In this document: positions 24,682 through 34,699 of the stretch, in pieces
How the letters are laid out: every line of letters begins with the position of its first letter
Numbering within the stretch: position 1 is the first letter of the stretch
Assembly (NCBI RefSeq): GCF_015706575.1
Contig: NW_024037062.1
Coordinates: forward strand, 1,856,811-1,920,810
Direction: 5' to 3'
DNA length: 64,000 bases
Source of the DNA: Patiria miniata
Lineage: Eukaryota; Echinodermata; Asteroidea; Valvatida; Asterinidae
The notes under the pieces: generated by a model
Seen by the model: only the letters and a program-made list of their open reading frames with translations
What the model was told of the DNA's origin: nothing
Databases searched by the model: none
Translations under genes and position numbers: made by a program

Positions 24682-24759
24682 TCGTCTGCTTTTCGATAAG
24701 CATTGTGGGAAATTGAAGCCTTTTGTTTTCTGCGCTCAATGTGTGACGACTTTTTCATG

Positions 24760-25399
24760 AACCATTCAAACCAAACAAGAAACAGACGTCTGTAGGCCCA
24801 TTTGGCTCTGCGTTGCTTCATCCCTCAAGTCGAATATAAAAAATAGCTGCGTTGGGCTAAATTATTTAGCCGCTTTGTCCGTGTAAATATAAAAGATCGA
24901 AATTTTTAGGGGAGATTCGTCTTTGAGATGTTTGACCAGCTGGATATTTAAGGGCGGTACGTGTCCCGAATAATTGCGGTCGTCTGCAAACAGAGGGGGC
25001 GAAAATTTAGCACCTTGCGTCGTCTGCTGATGGGTCACGAATTAGCCTGGTTCTATATAATATTGTTAAAATGAAGGTTTTATATTCCCCTTTGCCAAAG
25101 CTAGGGGAATGCACTTTTCATTTTGTCGAGCCGACTTGTACCACAAAAGGTGAATTCAATGCAATAGAAAGATCCCCCGATTCTCATGAGATGACGCCCA
25201 TGGTATGCCACCTGCACTATAAGTACTTTCAAGGAAATAAAAATCGTTAGTTTTTAACCCCAAAGGGAAAAGGTCGGCAGAGTTGAGGCGGGAATGTTGG
25301 GCAGCATCTAATGCCTCGAGTTTAAAAGAACCTCAATTAACTAATATACAGTGGCACGGTGGGGTGCCTTAGTGAGGGAAAGGGGTGGAGTCTGAGCTA
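24760..25399. other. No gene recognised
   Basis: AT-rich. If the candidate exon at 24351-24681 is real, this would be its promoter side, but no TATA, NRF1 or YY1-like cluster stands out. Confidence 0.4.
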
Positions 25400-25745
25400 C
25401 TTCAAGTAGTGGGGCAGATAGGGGAGAATTGTGCCTTTGATGATACAAGCAAGGCATTTGGCACACAGTAAGAGTTTGCCTTAAGCAAGATAACTGGCTA
25501 TAGGGCCATTGCAATTTTGTCCTTTGAAAAAAAAATCATAGGTAGAATAACAAGCACTTTTCAAAATTTTCAAAATGGCTGCCATTGCTTGTGATTCTAC
25601 CTATAATTTTTCAAAGGACAAATCTGCGATGGCCTTATAGCCAAATATCTTTCTCAAGACATACTCTGTGTGGCAAATGCTATGTTTGTATCATCAAATG
25701 CACAATTCCATCACCTATCTGCCGTACTAAAGCTACTTGAATCTA
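25400..25745. mobile_element. Long foldback (~340 bp, two ~165-bp arms)
   Basis: The left arm 25400-25565 and right arm 25575-25745 are reverse complements at roughly 80 percent (matching GGCAGATAGG, GAATTGTGC, TTTGATGATACAA, GGCATTTG-CACACAG, GGCTATA-GGCCAT, TTTGTCCTTTGAAAAA, ATAGGTAGAAT-ACAAGCA). The loop is only about 15 bases (CAAAATTTTCAAAATGG). Transcription on either strand would give a long hairpin RNA. Confidence 0.85.
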
Positions 25746-28285
25746 ATGTATAAATTCATTGGCAAAACCTCTTGCTATCATAATTTTTATTTAAGAACAA
25801 AGAATTCTCTTCAAAATTTGTTATGGGGACCTGCACAAAAAGATAGCAAATTTATTTGTATTTGTATTGTGGGTCCCAAATCTTTTGAAGGGAATTCCAC
25901 ATGATAGCAAATATTATTTCAAAAAGTGTATGGGAACCATTTAAATAAATGCATACCAGACATACAAAAAAAACTTAACAAATTCAGTAAGTATTTTTTT
26001 TTTTTTTTTTAATTTACAGGTACATATCATTATGCATCATTGTTTTCAACTGTAGATTCTAGTGTTGATTTCAACCATGCAATGCATTTTCCTTTATTAA
26101 TAAGTCTGCAGATGCACGTCAATACAATATCAAAATGCATAAATATTTGGTTATCAAAGTATCCTTTATGGACGGAATATCTTTTGCACGATTTTTATCA
26201 AACAATGCAATTTTATAATACACTTTTTGTATATACATGTACAATTTTAAAAATTGAAATTATCAGTACCAGAAATTATGTCAGGTGGGTTATACTGGCA
26301 GAAGAGATATTAATCGAATAGACAAACAAATTGATATAAAACTGCATAATCATTTACAAATATCTAAACACTTCAAAATGTACAATGCTATATTTGTACT
26401 TTGAAGACTTAGAAACAGAATCCTTGTCTGCTTTATTAAAAAGATTCAATGTTTTAAAAGTTGTGGACAGTGTAATTTAGTGCATGAATCTGGCCACATG
26501 ACATTAACCTATCCACCCCAACCCTTCAAAATCCAACTGCATGTTTTGTTGGAATCTGTTGGAGTGAGTACTGCACTAGTAAACCATTAAGCCAGGTCAC
26601 CTTATTTTTTACTCAACATGTATGTTAGCATTCGCACAGGGTCAGAGTACATCAGTTGGCATCAATGCGTAAGGTCAATCTCCCTTATAGGCCATCAGCC
26701 TCGGTCCAAAATTTTGACCACCGGTATCAAATGAGGGGAATAATCGTCATAACGATTTTTGGCAAGGTTTACACCTCCAAAGTTGGAAAATATGTGATAA
26801 CATTGCAGTGGTGGCAGCTTTTTGGGTGTTATCATCCTTCTTTCAAAATGTCCATCAAAATGCTTGTTACCACTCTAGGGGTGGTATGCCTTGCGCATGC
26901 GCACTATAATCATTTATGTCCTGATTTGATACTGGCCAAACCCCAGGCTGATGGCCTATTAATCGTTTGAATTTCCCGACAAGATTCTGTTGCACGGTTG
27001 GACAGCATATACCAGTGGTCTTTGTGTAGAACGAGCCAATCGAAATCGTGACGTGTATAGTGCAGGCAGTAGCATTGCCATCACAATAGATAGATATCCA
27101 ATCGTCAGTCTATCCTTTGTCTGCAAGATGTGGCAAGTTCGCGCAAGAACTATTGTTGACCATTGGTTAACCACAGTTCGACTAAAGTTAGCCCGAACTC
27201 TGTCTAGTCGACGGTGGTTGACTACCCTAGTCGACTATTTGGAACCAACCTACTGGGGCTGGTTGCATCGCTGGTAACCAATAGCCGCGCCCATTCATAA
27301 TGTACAGCAGGGAGCCAGGATCCAGAAGTTTTGCGATGACATTTGACCAGCGTTTGACTAGAGACGTTCGCACGTTGCTATCAGTGTGCAGGCGTAAGGT
27401 ACGTCACAAATCAACCACTAGTCGACTAATGGTCCTTGCCCGAACTTGGCCATGAATTAACTCTGCTGCACAATTTCCGAATGCTTGGAACCCTGACTAC
27501 TGCTTGCACTATTAGGACCACGTCAGACTTCCACTGATTGCCACCTGGTTGTGATTTACGATCTAGTCATCTAGAACATACAGCGCCAGTATTTAGACAC
27601 CTAGCACGAACGCTTGTTTCTGCATGACAGAATTAGCCCTTGAAATCTCTGCGTGTGGGGCCACCGGGTTGTTAAGGGTTGCATTGAAGGTTCCTTTCAG
27701 TACTGTGTCCTGTAATAGGGGGCTCAACTGTAGAGAAAGATACAAGAAAAATGAGAAAAAAAAAACTAATTAGAGATGACAAAAACACCATTCAGAAAAA
27801 CTTATACAAATATACATGGGATTTCCGTTGGAAGAACAAAAAAAAAAACATTAAAAAACATAATCAACACAAAAACAAAGGCTTTTCCGGAAGTCTCTTG
27901 ACTGAAAATGAGTCCAGAAGTAACCACAATTGTGAGAATGCACCATAGCGGATTTTCCAAGCAAATCCTGTCCGAAACGGTGAAGGAAAGAAGGGTAGAC
28001 CACGGCAGTGACGCAAAGCGATATTCTAGCCAACATTTCCTTCTACGAGCCATACCAGAAGCACTGAACAAAAGAAGACAGACCTATTTCTTCTCCTCGC
28101 ACAGCTACTTAACACTCCTTTCTTTTTTTATGGGTTTCAACTTTTGATTTGTTTTATTTTGTTGTGTTGATTTTTTTTTAGCTTGAAATCAAAATCGAAT
28201 TCTCGAAGCAGTACTTTGGAATTTTTTGAAATTGGTGTGAACCTTAAGATAACTGATGATAATCCATTCTGCCTACGTTTTCCAG
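25746..28285. other. No gene recognised outside the MITE at 26.7 kb; STPG2 3' end should lie here or further left
   Basis: Contains a T-rich run at ~25988 and a patch with repeated TAGTCGAC words (27.18-27.43 kb). I looked for a last STPG2 exon (PG-Y motif on the minus strand) and saw none. Confidence 0.4.
26688..26958. mobile_element. PIF/Harbinger-like MITE, 271 bp, TTA target duplication
   Basis: The ends TAGGCCATCAGCCTCGG and CCAGGCTGATGGCCTA are inverted repeats, continuing with GGTATCAAAT versus ATTTGATACTGG. TTA directly flanks both sides (26685-26687 and 26959-26961). A 3-bp TTA duplication is characteristic of PIF/Harbinger. Confidence 0.7.
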
Positions 28286-28287
28286 TA

Positions 28288-28492
28288 CAGTGAAACGCCG
28301 CTATATGTAACACGGTGGGGTCAATAAAAAATGTTTGTTATATTGGTTGTTCGTTATAGTGATTGTGCATTATACTAGAATTTACTATTTCGGGAGCCTA
28401 AGGGGCTATATAGCCAAATGTCCGTTTTAGCCAAATGTTCGTTATAGCCAAATGTTCGTTACAGTGGTGTTTGTTATAGCGGCGTTTCACTG
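28288..28492. mobile_element. pogo/Tigger-like MITE, 205 bp, TA target duplication
   Basis: Begins CAGTGAAACGCCGCTATA and ends TATAGCGGCGTTTCACTG, a perfect 18-bp inverted repeat flanked by TA at 28286-28287 and 28493-28494. The interior has repeated TTCGTTATAG/AAATGTTCG words. The TIR and TA duplication fit the Tc1-mariner superfamily, pogo/Tigger group. It lies about 60 bp past the donor of the last STPG2 exon seen. Confidence 0.85.
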
Positions 28493-28553
28493 TACCTTTT
28501 CCTTTTTTTATTGGCCAAAGAGCCAAAATATTATGTATCCGCTTCACACTCAC

Positions 28554-28669
28554 CTCGTAAGCGCCAGGCCCTGGGTATTCATTTCTCTTTTCCTTGAAGC
28601 GTTTGTCTCTTGTCACCATCAGTCCATTCTTAGGTTCTTCCTTAGGGGATGGGTTGTAAGTACCAGGAC
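28554..28669 (-). CDS. STPG2: STPG2 coding exon 9 (last one seen)
   Basis: 116 bp, phase 1 to 0 (gacag|GTC ... GAG|gtgagt). It encodes PGPGTYNPSPKEE, a basic stretch (RDKRFKEKR) and PGPGAYE. The consensus donor gtgagt implies at least one more exon to the left, which I could not identify. If the donor were skipped, translation would run through the reverse strand of a MITE to a stop near 28398. Confidence 0.86.
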
Positions 28670-31600
28670 CTGTCATATAAAAAAACAACCAAAGATTACT
28701 AAAACATATAGAGAGGGTGTCGAACCTGTTACCAATGGAATTAATGCACAGTTAGATAATGATAGCACAAACATTTTCTGTGCTTATTAGCAAATTTTTG
28801 GGATCAGCTGGGTCCCACTTTATTGTTCTGCTTACAAAAATTCCTGCTTATTAGAAAATTGTGTGTTTACGGTTAGAAAATTTACAAATTAGCAAGGAAT
28901 TTTGGCTTACAAGGATTCTGTGCTTACAGGGCTAGCACATATTTTGTTTGCTAGCACTGTTAGCGCAGAATGGTGATCAGACGCACATAATTCTGTAGTT
29001 GTGGCCCAAGACGACAGCGATCAATAGCGATGGTTGCATTTTTGTAGAGTGCCGTTGCACAATTGTTTTTTATTTTCTCGCACCAGTGTCTTGGAAATTT
29101 TGCAGAAATGGGAGCGTGGCCATTTTATGTACATTAGACCACTGGTGTAAATATTAATATCTTCGCATTTGATACCGGTCGTCGCACGCTCGCGTGGGGG
29201 TATCACTGCATCGCATATCTAATTAGCGACGCTTGATCACCACGTAGTGCGCTATGTTTACAACCATCGTGCGCGCCCGCACGACTGATTATAACCCATT
29301 TTGCGATTGCTGATTGGTTCCCTAGGCAAGCCTAGGGAGAAAAGAAAGAAGAAGTTTCTTTTATCATACCTGGATTGAGGGGCTCCGGTTTCTCAAGAAG
29401 GATGTCTCTAGGAGGAGCGAAGCGAGTGGATGAGGACAGGAATGAACCCTTCTTACGCCTTCCAGCCTCAGTCCTGGGAGGTGCCGGAGCTTTCTTGCCA
29501 TGGCTGAGGTCGTAAGATGCGCTGACCTCATAGCTACCTGGTGGTGGATTTTCCTGTTGTTGACCAAAACAAGTTGAAACTACTTAGGCAGGGCATGAAA
29601 TATCCACTGATACAGCTATCAAATTTAAACGATAAGGGATCGAGTCAGGATAAAACAGAAAATGATTGTAAACTTCAACTCTAACAAACTTTTTTAGAAG
29701 GCAATCCAGAAGAAACAACAAACACAGAAGGGATAGGAATCTACCTTGATAGTTGGCGGGGGTGAGTGAAGCCTCTCCGTCTGTGAGGCAAAGTTAGCGG
29801 TGACGTTCTGCGAGTATCGGCTGTACTGTGGCCGGCTCTTGGGCTGGTAGTGGGCCGGGCCTGGCTGGGCCGTGTCCTCCCGTTTTGTGATGGGTTTGAT
29901 GCGTACGGAGGTCGAGCCGAAGGCTCCCCGTCTCGTGCTCTCGATGTAGGCCTTGCGCAAACTGTCGTTGGCAATCCCGTTGAAAGTGTAGGATCCAGGA
30001 CCTGTATAAGTAAAAAAATTACTGAAGTTAGACAAAGTAACGTCAAGTTCGTATCATCATTATCACTGTTCAATCCATCATTCTTCATTCATCATGTGAC
30101 AACGTGATGAGCTTCAGTCTGGAACGTGTGGAAAAATAAACGTTTAACGAAAATTCAATGATCAATGAGTACAGATTGTGAATAATGAAGGTGACATGAC
30201 TTGTCCTACCTGGCGTTTTCTGGATGTGGGGCTGGGGCTGGAACCGTACGGCTGTTTGGCCAAACGGACTTCTCTTCAAACCTCGGATCTTCTTGAGTGC
30301 TTCCAGAGCATGCCTTGGATCGTTGTAGGTACCCGGAGCTGGTGCGCTGTGCTTCTGGTCATGAAAGCGCTGCAGAGTACCCAAAAAATAATACCAAAAG
30401 TTATGAAATAAGTTCATACAGTAGTTATCAGTGTTATAGTCGAGTCTATCCCAAGTCCATCACAAGTCCTCACAAGTCCTCACAAGTCAACCACAAGTCC
30501 ATCACAAGTCCTCACAAGTCGACCACAAGTCCATCACAAGTCCTCACAAGTCCATCACAAGTCCTCACAAGTCCACCACAAGTCCATCACAAGTCCTCAC
30601 AAGTCCATCACAAGTCCTCACAAGTCCATCACAAGTCCTCACAAGTCCATCACAAGTCCTCACAAGTCCATCACAAGTCCTCACAAGTCCATCACAAGTC
30701 CATCACAAGTCCTCACAAGTCCTGCAGTCTCAAGTCGAGTGACAAGCTATTCAAATCAACCGTGACAAAATCATTCCTAAATATTTATAACTTGTGATGG
30801 ACTTGTACTGGACTTGACTGCAATACTGGTGCTTATTTTTATCATCACTCTGCGCCTTACACATACGTTATTAACCACACAAGCATGTGCACACAACATA
30901 AAAGTCATTGCTACTCCATTAAAATATTCCCATTTATAAATCTTTCAAGCTTACAAAAAATGACTCTCGAATGATTCTGTATAGAGGACATATAACACAA
31001 AAGTCCAATATCTTTACCTTGGATTGCGACATAAATGGCGGATGGTCCACCTCCATTCCCTCAGTATTTACGGCCTGCGGTCTCTTGTCAAACTGACTGT
31101 TGATTTCGTACTTGCCTGGTCCTGGAACAGCCTGTCATGAAACAAAATGTGAACAGAGATTGTGATAAAGTGTCTAGCTCAAGAACACAAGCAGCCCGAT
31201 ACTATGGCTGCAGATACACTTGCATAGTCCTGAAACAGCCCATCACAAAACAAATGCGAACAGCAACTGTGATAAAGTGTCTTGCCCGTGGACACAAGAA
31301 TCCCGACACCATGGCCGTATGCAAACTTGGCTGAATGTAAAATTGCCTTGTCTTGGAACTGCCAGTCATTAAGCTAAAAAAAAAAATGTCAACAGAAGTT
31401 GTGATAGTGTCTAGCCCAAGGCAAAAGCTGATCTTTCAACATACTCACTCATAACGGTGTCAAACGCTGAACGTTAATAATAATAATAATAATAATAGTG
31501 GATATTTATAAAGCGCACGTATCCACCAGGACTGGTGCTCAAGGCGCTACATCATTAGGTAAAAGGTTTTTAAACGTTTCATGTACTTCATTCAAATGTT

Positions 31601-34397
31601 CGGAATAAGTTGGTCGGGTGCGACTCTGGAACTAAGGTCTGAAACGAGTGCTAGATCAAAAATTTTAAAAACCTTTTACCTTTTTCTCCTCTTGATGAAC
31701 AATGACTTCATGATATCTTGGCAGTTTGGACTCAAATACTCTGGACGTTTGTCTTGTCGGCCCCGATGCATTCAAAAGCTCCAGGTCCTTTTCGGCTGGA
31801 ACGAAAGGGTCGTATTCGCCGGGGCCAGGCCCTCCACGACCGTTGAAGTCCATCCGCCCTGAGGTCAGGTTGCCAAAGTGAACCCCTTTGTATTTGGTCG
31901 TTGTCTTCGTGTCATTCTGTGGTGGGGAAGGGGAAGAAGTTGAGAATTCAGTGTGGAATTCAGTTTAATAATAATAATAAGTTGGGAGGCTTATCATCCT
32001 TACTCGCAGCTGAGAAGCTGAATTACGAAGGACGCGGCTACAACGTGGTCAAGCTGCAGGCATGTAAAGTCGCCTTTGGTAGCCAGCCATATGACCATAG
32101 AGCACGGCCTGAGATCGAAGTGTGTGATTTTTTCGGAAGTAGGAAAACCTAGAGGGCCCCGAGAAAAACCCTAGTGGCACAGGAGAGAACCACGCACAAC
32201 TTTACTCACATATGTCCTAGCTGGGAATGAACCAGGGCCATAGTGGTGAGAAGCGAGCGCTTTACGCACAAGCCACCCATGCCACCAGAGTGAGCCCAGT
32301 GTGGCCTGATCTCAGAGTTAAGTTAATGCACATGACCTTCACATGTCAAAGTCAAGCCACATAGAAATGAAACAAAGGTATTCTCCCTATCAGAGATGTT
32401 AGTGACTTTCTTTGGTGTATCCGCGGACTTTTCCCAAGCTGTACTCTCCGCTATGAAAAGCTTTCGATGACATTTGTATGCAGAATATACTAAGAAGATG
32501 TAGCTGTTTGGCAAAGCAGGAGATAGAGTTACATCTGCTTGAAAAAAAAATGGATTCTAAATGTAGTACATCAAACAGCAGTCTTTCTTTTCATTGCAAG
32601 TGCCAATTTATGCCTATCCATTATGTACAACTAGAGGGAAGATGGAGAAATTTAGACACAAAACCTGTCAGAAAAAAAAAACCTAGCCTGCTAGCAGTCA
32701 ATTTTAAACTGTCATGGTACACTCACAGTACAAAGTTTGACTGGGCAAATCTTTTCCTTTTGTTTCTACCTAAACTGCTGGAAACTATCCGATGTCCAGC
32801 TGTAATTTCATCCTCTGAGGTGTATAGTAGTTCAAAGTGTAAAACAGAGCAAGTGTTATGTGTTCTTACGTGTGATGGGGCGTAGTATGCTGGCCCTCTG
32901 GTTTCATCTTTCTGTGGAGGTTCTTGTTTCTTCAGTGTCCCGTCTTCATGTTCCTCATATCCATAGGCTTGGCCTGGCGTGGGAATAGAGGGCGCTTGGG
33001 GCTTGCGCGAATATCGAATCCGACTTGTCATCAACTGTAAAAATTAACAGTACGGAGGGCTTGAAATTCAACGGCCTTTCAATGTTTACTAACAATCAGA
33101 TGTGTTTACGAAAAAAACGTAACTTTTTGTGTTAAACATGAGTGATTTCGAGGACAAACAAGGAAGTAAAATAAAGTCTCAGATAACTGAAGGTTATGTT
33201 TTGATTCAGCTTAATTTGTTTAAATCTATCAATCCAATATAAAATTTGTTTTCACAGCTAAATAATTGGAAAAGTCATACAACTAAAACATACACACATA
33301 TAAGTTTTTGAAAGCAATAAGAAGCACCAGACAGGAATGTCATCAGTTTAAGGCTTCATCGCATTTGGAAAAGAAGAAAAGTTTCCTTACGGATCCAGAT
33401 TTTTCGGCCTCTCTATCTTGAGTCTGCACCCCCATCTTCTTAATCCAGTCTCCTTTCTTGGACAGGTTATAGGTCCCTGGGCCAGGCGTCTTGGAGACTG
33501 GTGCCTCAAACCGTGTGGACCTGTTGGCCAGCGATTGGCCGCCCGTGATGCGCATGTCGTTGATGTGGTCGTAATGGCCGGGGCCTGGTGCGGCGATGAC
33601 GCTGTCGTGAACAACCAAGAACGTCTCGCGCGTTGTCATGGAGGAAAAGGGTGCGTAGCCATCTACATGTACAAGAGAAAACATTCTGGAGTTATCATCT
33701 TTTAAATCCGAAGCGTATGGTCAACGATTAGCATCCACCTGGATGCATCAGACCAACTTCATCAGTCAACTTTGTTTTGAGATGAATATCATCATTTTTT
33801 AACAAGTAACATTTCATTTTAATTACTTTCATGCATTATTCATCAACTGGCCGGGGAAAGCCCACAAAAGACTTTTAACTATTTCCAGTGAAATTCTCTT
33901 CGTTGAAAAAGATGGGAGGAAAGTCCCAGAATGACATTCCAACCCACAGAATCAAGTAGTTACTGAAAATCCAAACCACAAAATTGCCCAGGCTGGATTC
34001 AACCCTGGGTCACAGTGGTTGGAGGTGAGGAAAGTGATCCCCCGATCAGATGACATGTAGTAAGAACTTGTGGTTGCTGAAATTGAGAAAAAAAAGCCGC
34101 AGATTTCAGAATATCTCTACATTGCTCTATAGAGTACCGAAGTGAATACATCACGCGCACAATTATGTGTGTAAAAGACATTTAGCCCGTGAACCAACAT
34201 GCGCGCATACTCCATTCGTTTGCGCTACACTTCCCGGTTCAAATGATGTCACACTTCGGTACTCTATTTAGGTATAGTCCATTACCTGCTTTAATTTTTG
34301 AAGGTGCTGGGGCTTCAGGTTCATAGCTGCCAGGCCCGACAGTAGCTGCTGTGCTTTCTTGGGGTTTGGTCAAGGTTCGTGGTGCTCGGTCATACAT
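28554..34397 (-). CDS. STPG2: Sperm-tail PG-rich repeat protein 2-like gene, nine coding exons, 3' end not found
   Basis: The protein carries about twelve PGPG-Y (SHIPPO/STPGR) repeats such as GPGSYEP, PGPGHY, PGPGTYN, GPGPGEYD, PGPGKYE, APAPGTYN and PGPGAYE. The family is found in cilia and sperm flagella; several members are reported as microtubule inner proteins or outer-dense-fibre components. Exons on the minus strand are 34397-34286, 33662-33391, 33034-32870, 31916-31680, 31131-31018, 30369-30210, 30001-29745, 29553-29370 and 28669-28554. All have AG/GT borders, and every phase joins cleanly (0/1, 1/0, 0/0, 0/0, 0/0, 0/1, 1/0, 0/1, 1/0), giving 539 codons with no stop. The start MYDRAPR followed by GPGSYE and GYAPF matches vertebrate STPG2 from memory. 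The human protein is about 459 residues, so most of the gene is present. The last exon ends in phase 0 with a good donor. The stop codon must lie further left, or be reached by read-through at about 28398. No domain other than the repeats is visible. Confidence 0.9.
29370..29553 (-). CDS. STPG2: STPG2 coding exon 8
   Basis: 184 bp, phase 0 to 1 (aacag|GAA ... CCAG|gtatga). It encodes PPPGSYEVS, an Ala/Pro/Lys-rich linker, KKGSFLSSSTRF and the start of the next repeat (LNPG, with Gly split over the intron). Confidence 0.88.
29745..30001 (-). CDS. STPG2: STPG2 coding exon 7
   Basis: 257 bp, phase 1 to 0 (atacag|GTC ... AAG|gtagat). It completes a GPGSYTF repeat and continues through RRGAFGSTSVR, a second repeat (QPGPAHYQ) and an Arg/Ser/Tyr-rich segment ending PPPTIK. 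It is the most GC-rich exon of the gene. Confidence 0.9.
30210..30369 (-). CDS. STPG2: STPG2 coding exon 6
   Basis: 160 bp, phase 0 to 1 (ctgcag|CGC ... CCAG|gtagga). It encodes RFHDQKH, the repeat APAPGTYNDP, then a basic stretch (LKKIRGLKRSPFG) and the beginning of the next PG motif, whose glycine codon is split across the intron. Confidence 0.9.
30443..30726. repeat. Minisatellite in STPG2 intron 6-5 (CACAAGTCC units)
   Basis: About 26 units alternate between CCTCACAAGT (10 bp) and CCATCACAAGT (11 bp), making a 21-bp higher-order period. It sits in the intron between coding exons 5 and 6. Because 21 is a multiple of three, the plus strand stays open and yields a false HKSSQVH-type ORF. 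Confidence 0.92.
31018..31131 (-). CDS. STPG2: STPG2 coding exon 5
   Basis: Exactly 38 codons, phase 0/0 (gacag|GCT ... AAG|gtaaag). It encodes VPGPGKYEINSQFDKRP and PPFMSQSK. Its first ~20 bases and 3' splice site form the start of a ~115-bp unit that is repeated twice more in the adjoining intron (see the repeat at 31112-31430). Confidence 0.86.
31112..31430. repeat. STPG2: Three tandem ~115-bp units overlapping the STPG2 exon 5 splice acceptor
   Basis: The unit starts inside exon 5 (TCCTGGAACAGCCTGTCATGA) and continues ACAAA-TG-GAACAG, TGTGATAAAGTGTCTAGCTCAAG, ACACAAG. It repeats from about 31227 (TCCTGAAACAGCCCATCAC) and again from about 31350 (TCTTGGAACTGCCAGTCAT). The second copy lacks the acceptor AG; the third has a shifted CAG. 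Confidence 0.7.
31470..31562 (-). mobile_element. SINE/LINE 3'-tail fragment
   Basis: On the minus strand this reads GTAGCGCCTTGAGCACCAGT...GTGCGCTTTATAAATATCCACTATTATTATT, ending in a (TTA)n tail. GCGC-TATAAAT blocks before a TTA tail are typical of LINE-related SINE 3' ends in aquatic invertebrates. The 5' part is missing. It lies in an STPG2 intron in gene orientation. Confidence 0.5.
31680..31916 (-). CDS. STPG2: STPG2 coding exon 4
   Basis: Exactly 79 codons, phase 0/0 (acag|AAT ... AAG|gtaaaa). It encodes a KGVHFGNLTSGR segment, the repeat GPGPGEYDPF and a charged C-terminal part (FESKLPRYHE, then EEKK). SHIPPO-type FES/RFE strings of this kind commonly follow each PG repeat. Confidence 0.88.
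31956..32296 (-). mobile_element. tRNA-derived SINE in STPG2 intron 3-4
   Basis: On the minus strand an A-box-like TGGCTTGTGCG and a B-box-like GGTTCATTCCC (32233-32223) sit 30-40 bp apart. They are followed by a ~240-bp body (CTCCTGTGCCACTAGGGTTTTT, CGGGGCCCTCTAGG) and a (TTA)n tail at 31965-31980. CAGTGTGG at 31948-31955 and 32297-32304 looks like the target-site duplication, giving a ~340-bp element. Confidence 0.7.
32870..33034 (-). CDS. STPG2: STPG2 coding exon 3
   Basis: Exactly 55 codons, phase 0 at both ends (acag|TTG ... CAC|gtaaga). It starts LMTSRIRYSRKP and includes two degenerate repeats, TPGQAYGYE and RGPAYYAP, separated by an acidic/lysine-rich stretch. An in-frame Met at its second codon could be mistaken for a start; the phase match to exon 2 argues that it is internal. 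Confidence 0.85.
33391..33662 (-). CDS. STPG2: STPG2 coding exon 2
   Basis: Contributes 90 codons after completing a split Asp codon. It begins GYAPFSS and has two clear repeats, PGPGHYD and PGPGTYN, plus a basic tail (KKGDWIKKMG). The acceptor is tgtag|AT and the donor is TCC|gtaagg. It is the largest exon, with higher GC than the flanking introns, as expected for coding sequence in this AT-leaning DNA. Confidence 0.9.
33940..34045 (-). mobile_element. Possible tRNA-like SINE fragment
   Basis: On the minus strand CAGGGTTGAATCCAGCCTGG contains a B-box-like GGTTGAATCC, preceded by CACCTCCAACCACTGTGACC. It resembles the head of the SINE at 32.2 kb but lacks a clear A box or tail. Confidence 0.3.
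34286..34397 (-). CDS. STPG2: STPG2 coding exon 1 (start codon exon)
   Basis: Encodes 37 codons from MYDRAPR through one repeat (VGPGSYEPE) to KIKA, ending in phase 1 at donor CAG|gtaatg. The ATG at 34397 is chosen because the MYDRAPR start is family-typical. Upstream of it on the minus strand, a tgatttacag acceptor at 34441-34440 suggests that this exon also carries about 42 nt of 5' UTR joined to a separate non-coding first exon nearer the promoter. Confidence 0.88.
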
Positions 34398-34699
34398 GGT
34401 GAATGGATCGTCAGGACAATTTTAATCAAAGTTACCAATCTGTAAATCAACAAGAAAATTCTTAGGTTTAAATACTTTACTTAATTTTCTGTGGCCGTTT
34501 TGAGGGAGTTATCTGATGTTTGGCTTGGACCCCACAATCGCCAGACCATTTCCCAATGTTAAAAAAGGTGATGTGTAGGGTTCAGTTCTCGGACTAGGCC
34601 CAAGTTACTTGGGCTAATGTTTGCAGCAAAATAAGAGCCCAGGGCCCTACATGCATGATTCAACTTCAAGAATAAAAAAATGTAAAAAAAAAGACTGTT

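Noticed and set aside
30297-30797. 166-codon plus-strand ORF (HKSSQVHHKSS-type peptide)
   Set aside because: It is the antisense translation of a minisatellite in an STPG2 intron whose 21-bp period keeps the frame open.
32723-33034. STPG2 alternative start at the MTSRIRYS methionine
   Set aside because: The codon lies one residue inside a phase-0 exon that joins cleanly to exon 2, and an upstream exon supplies the family-typical MYDRAPR start.
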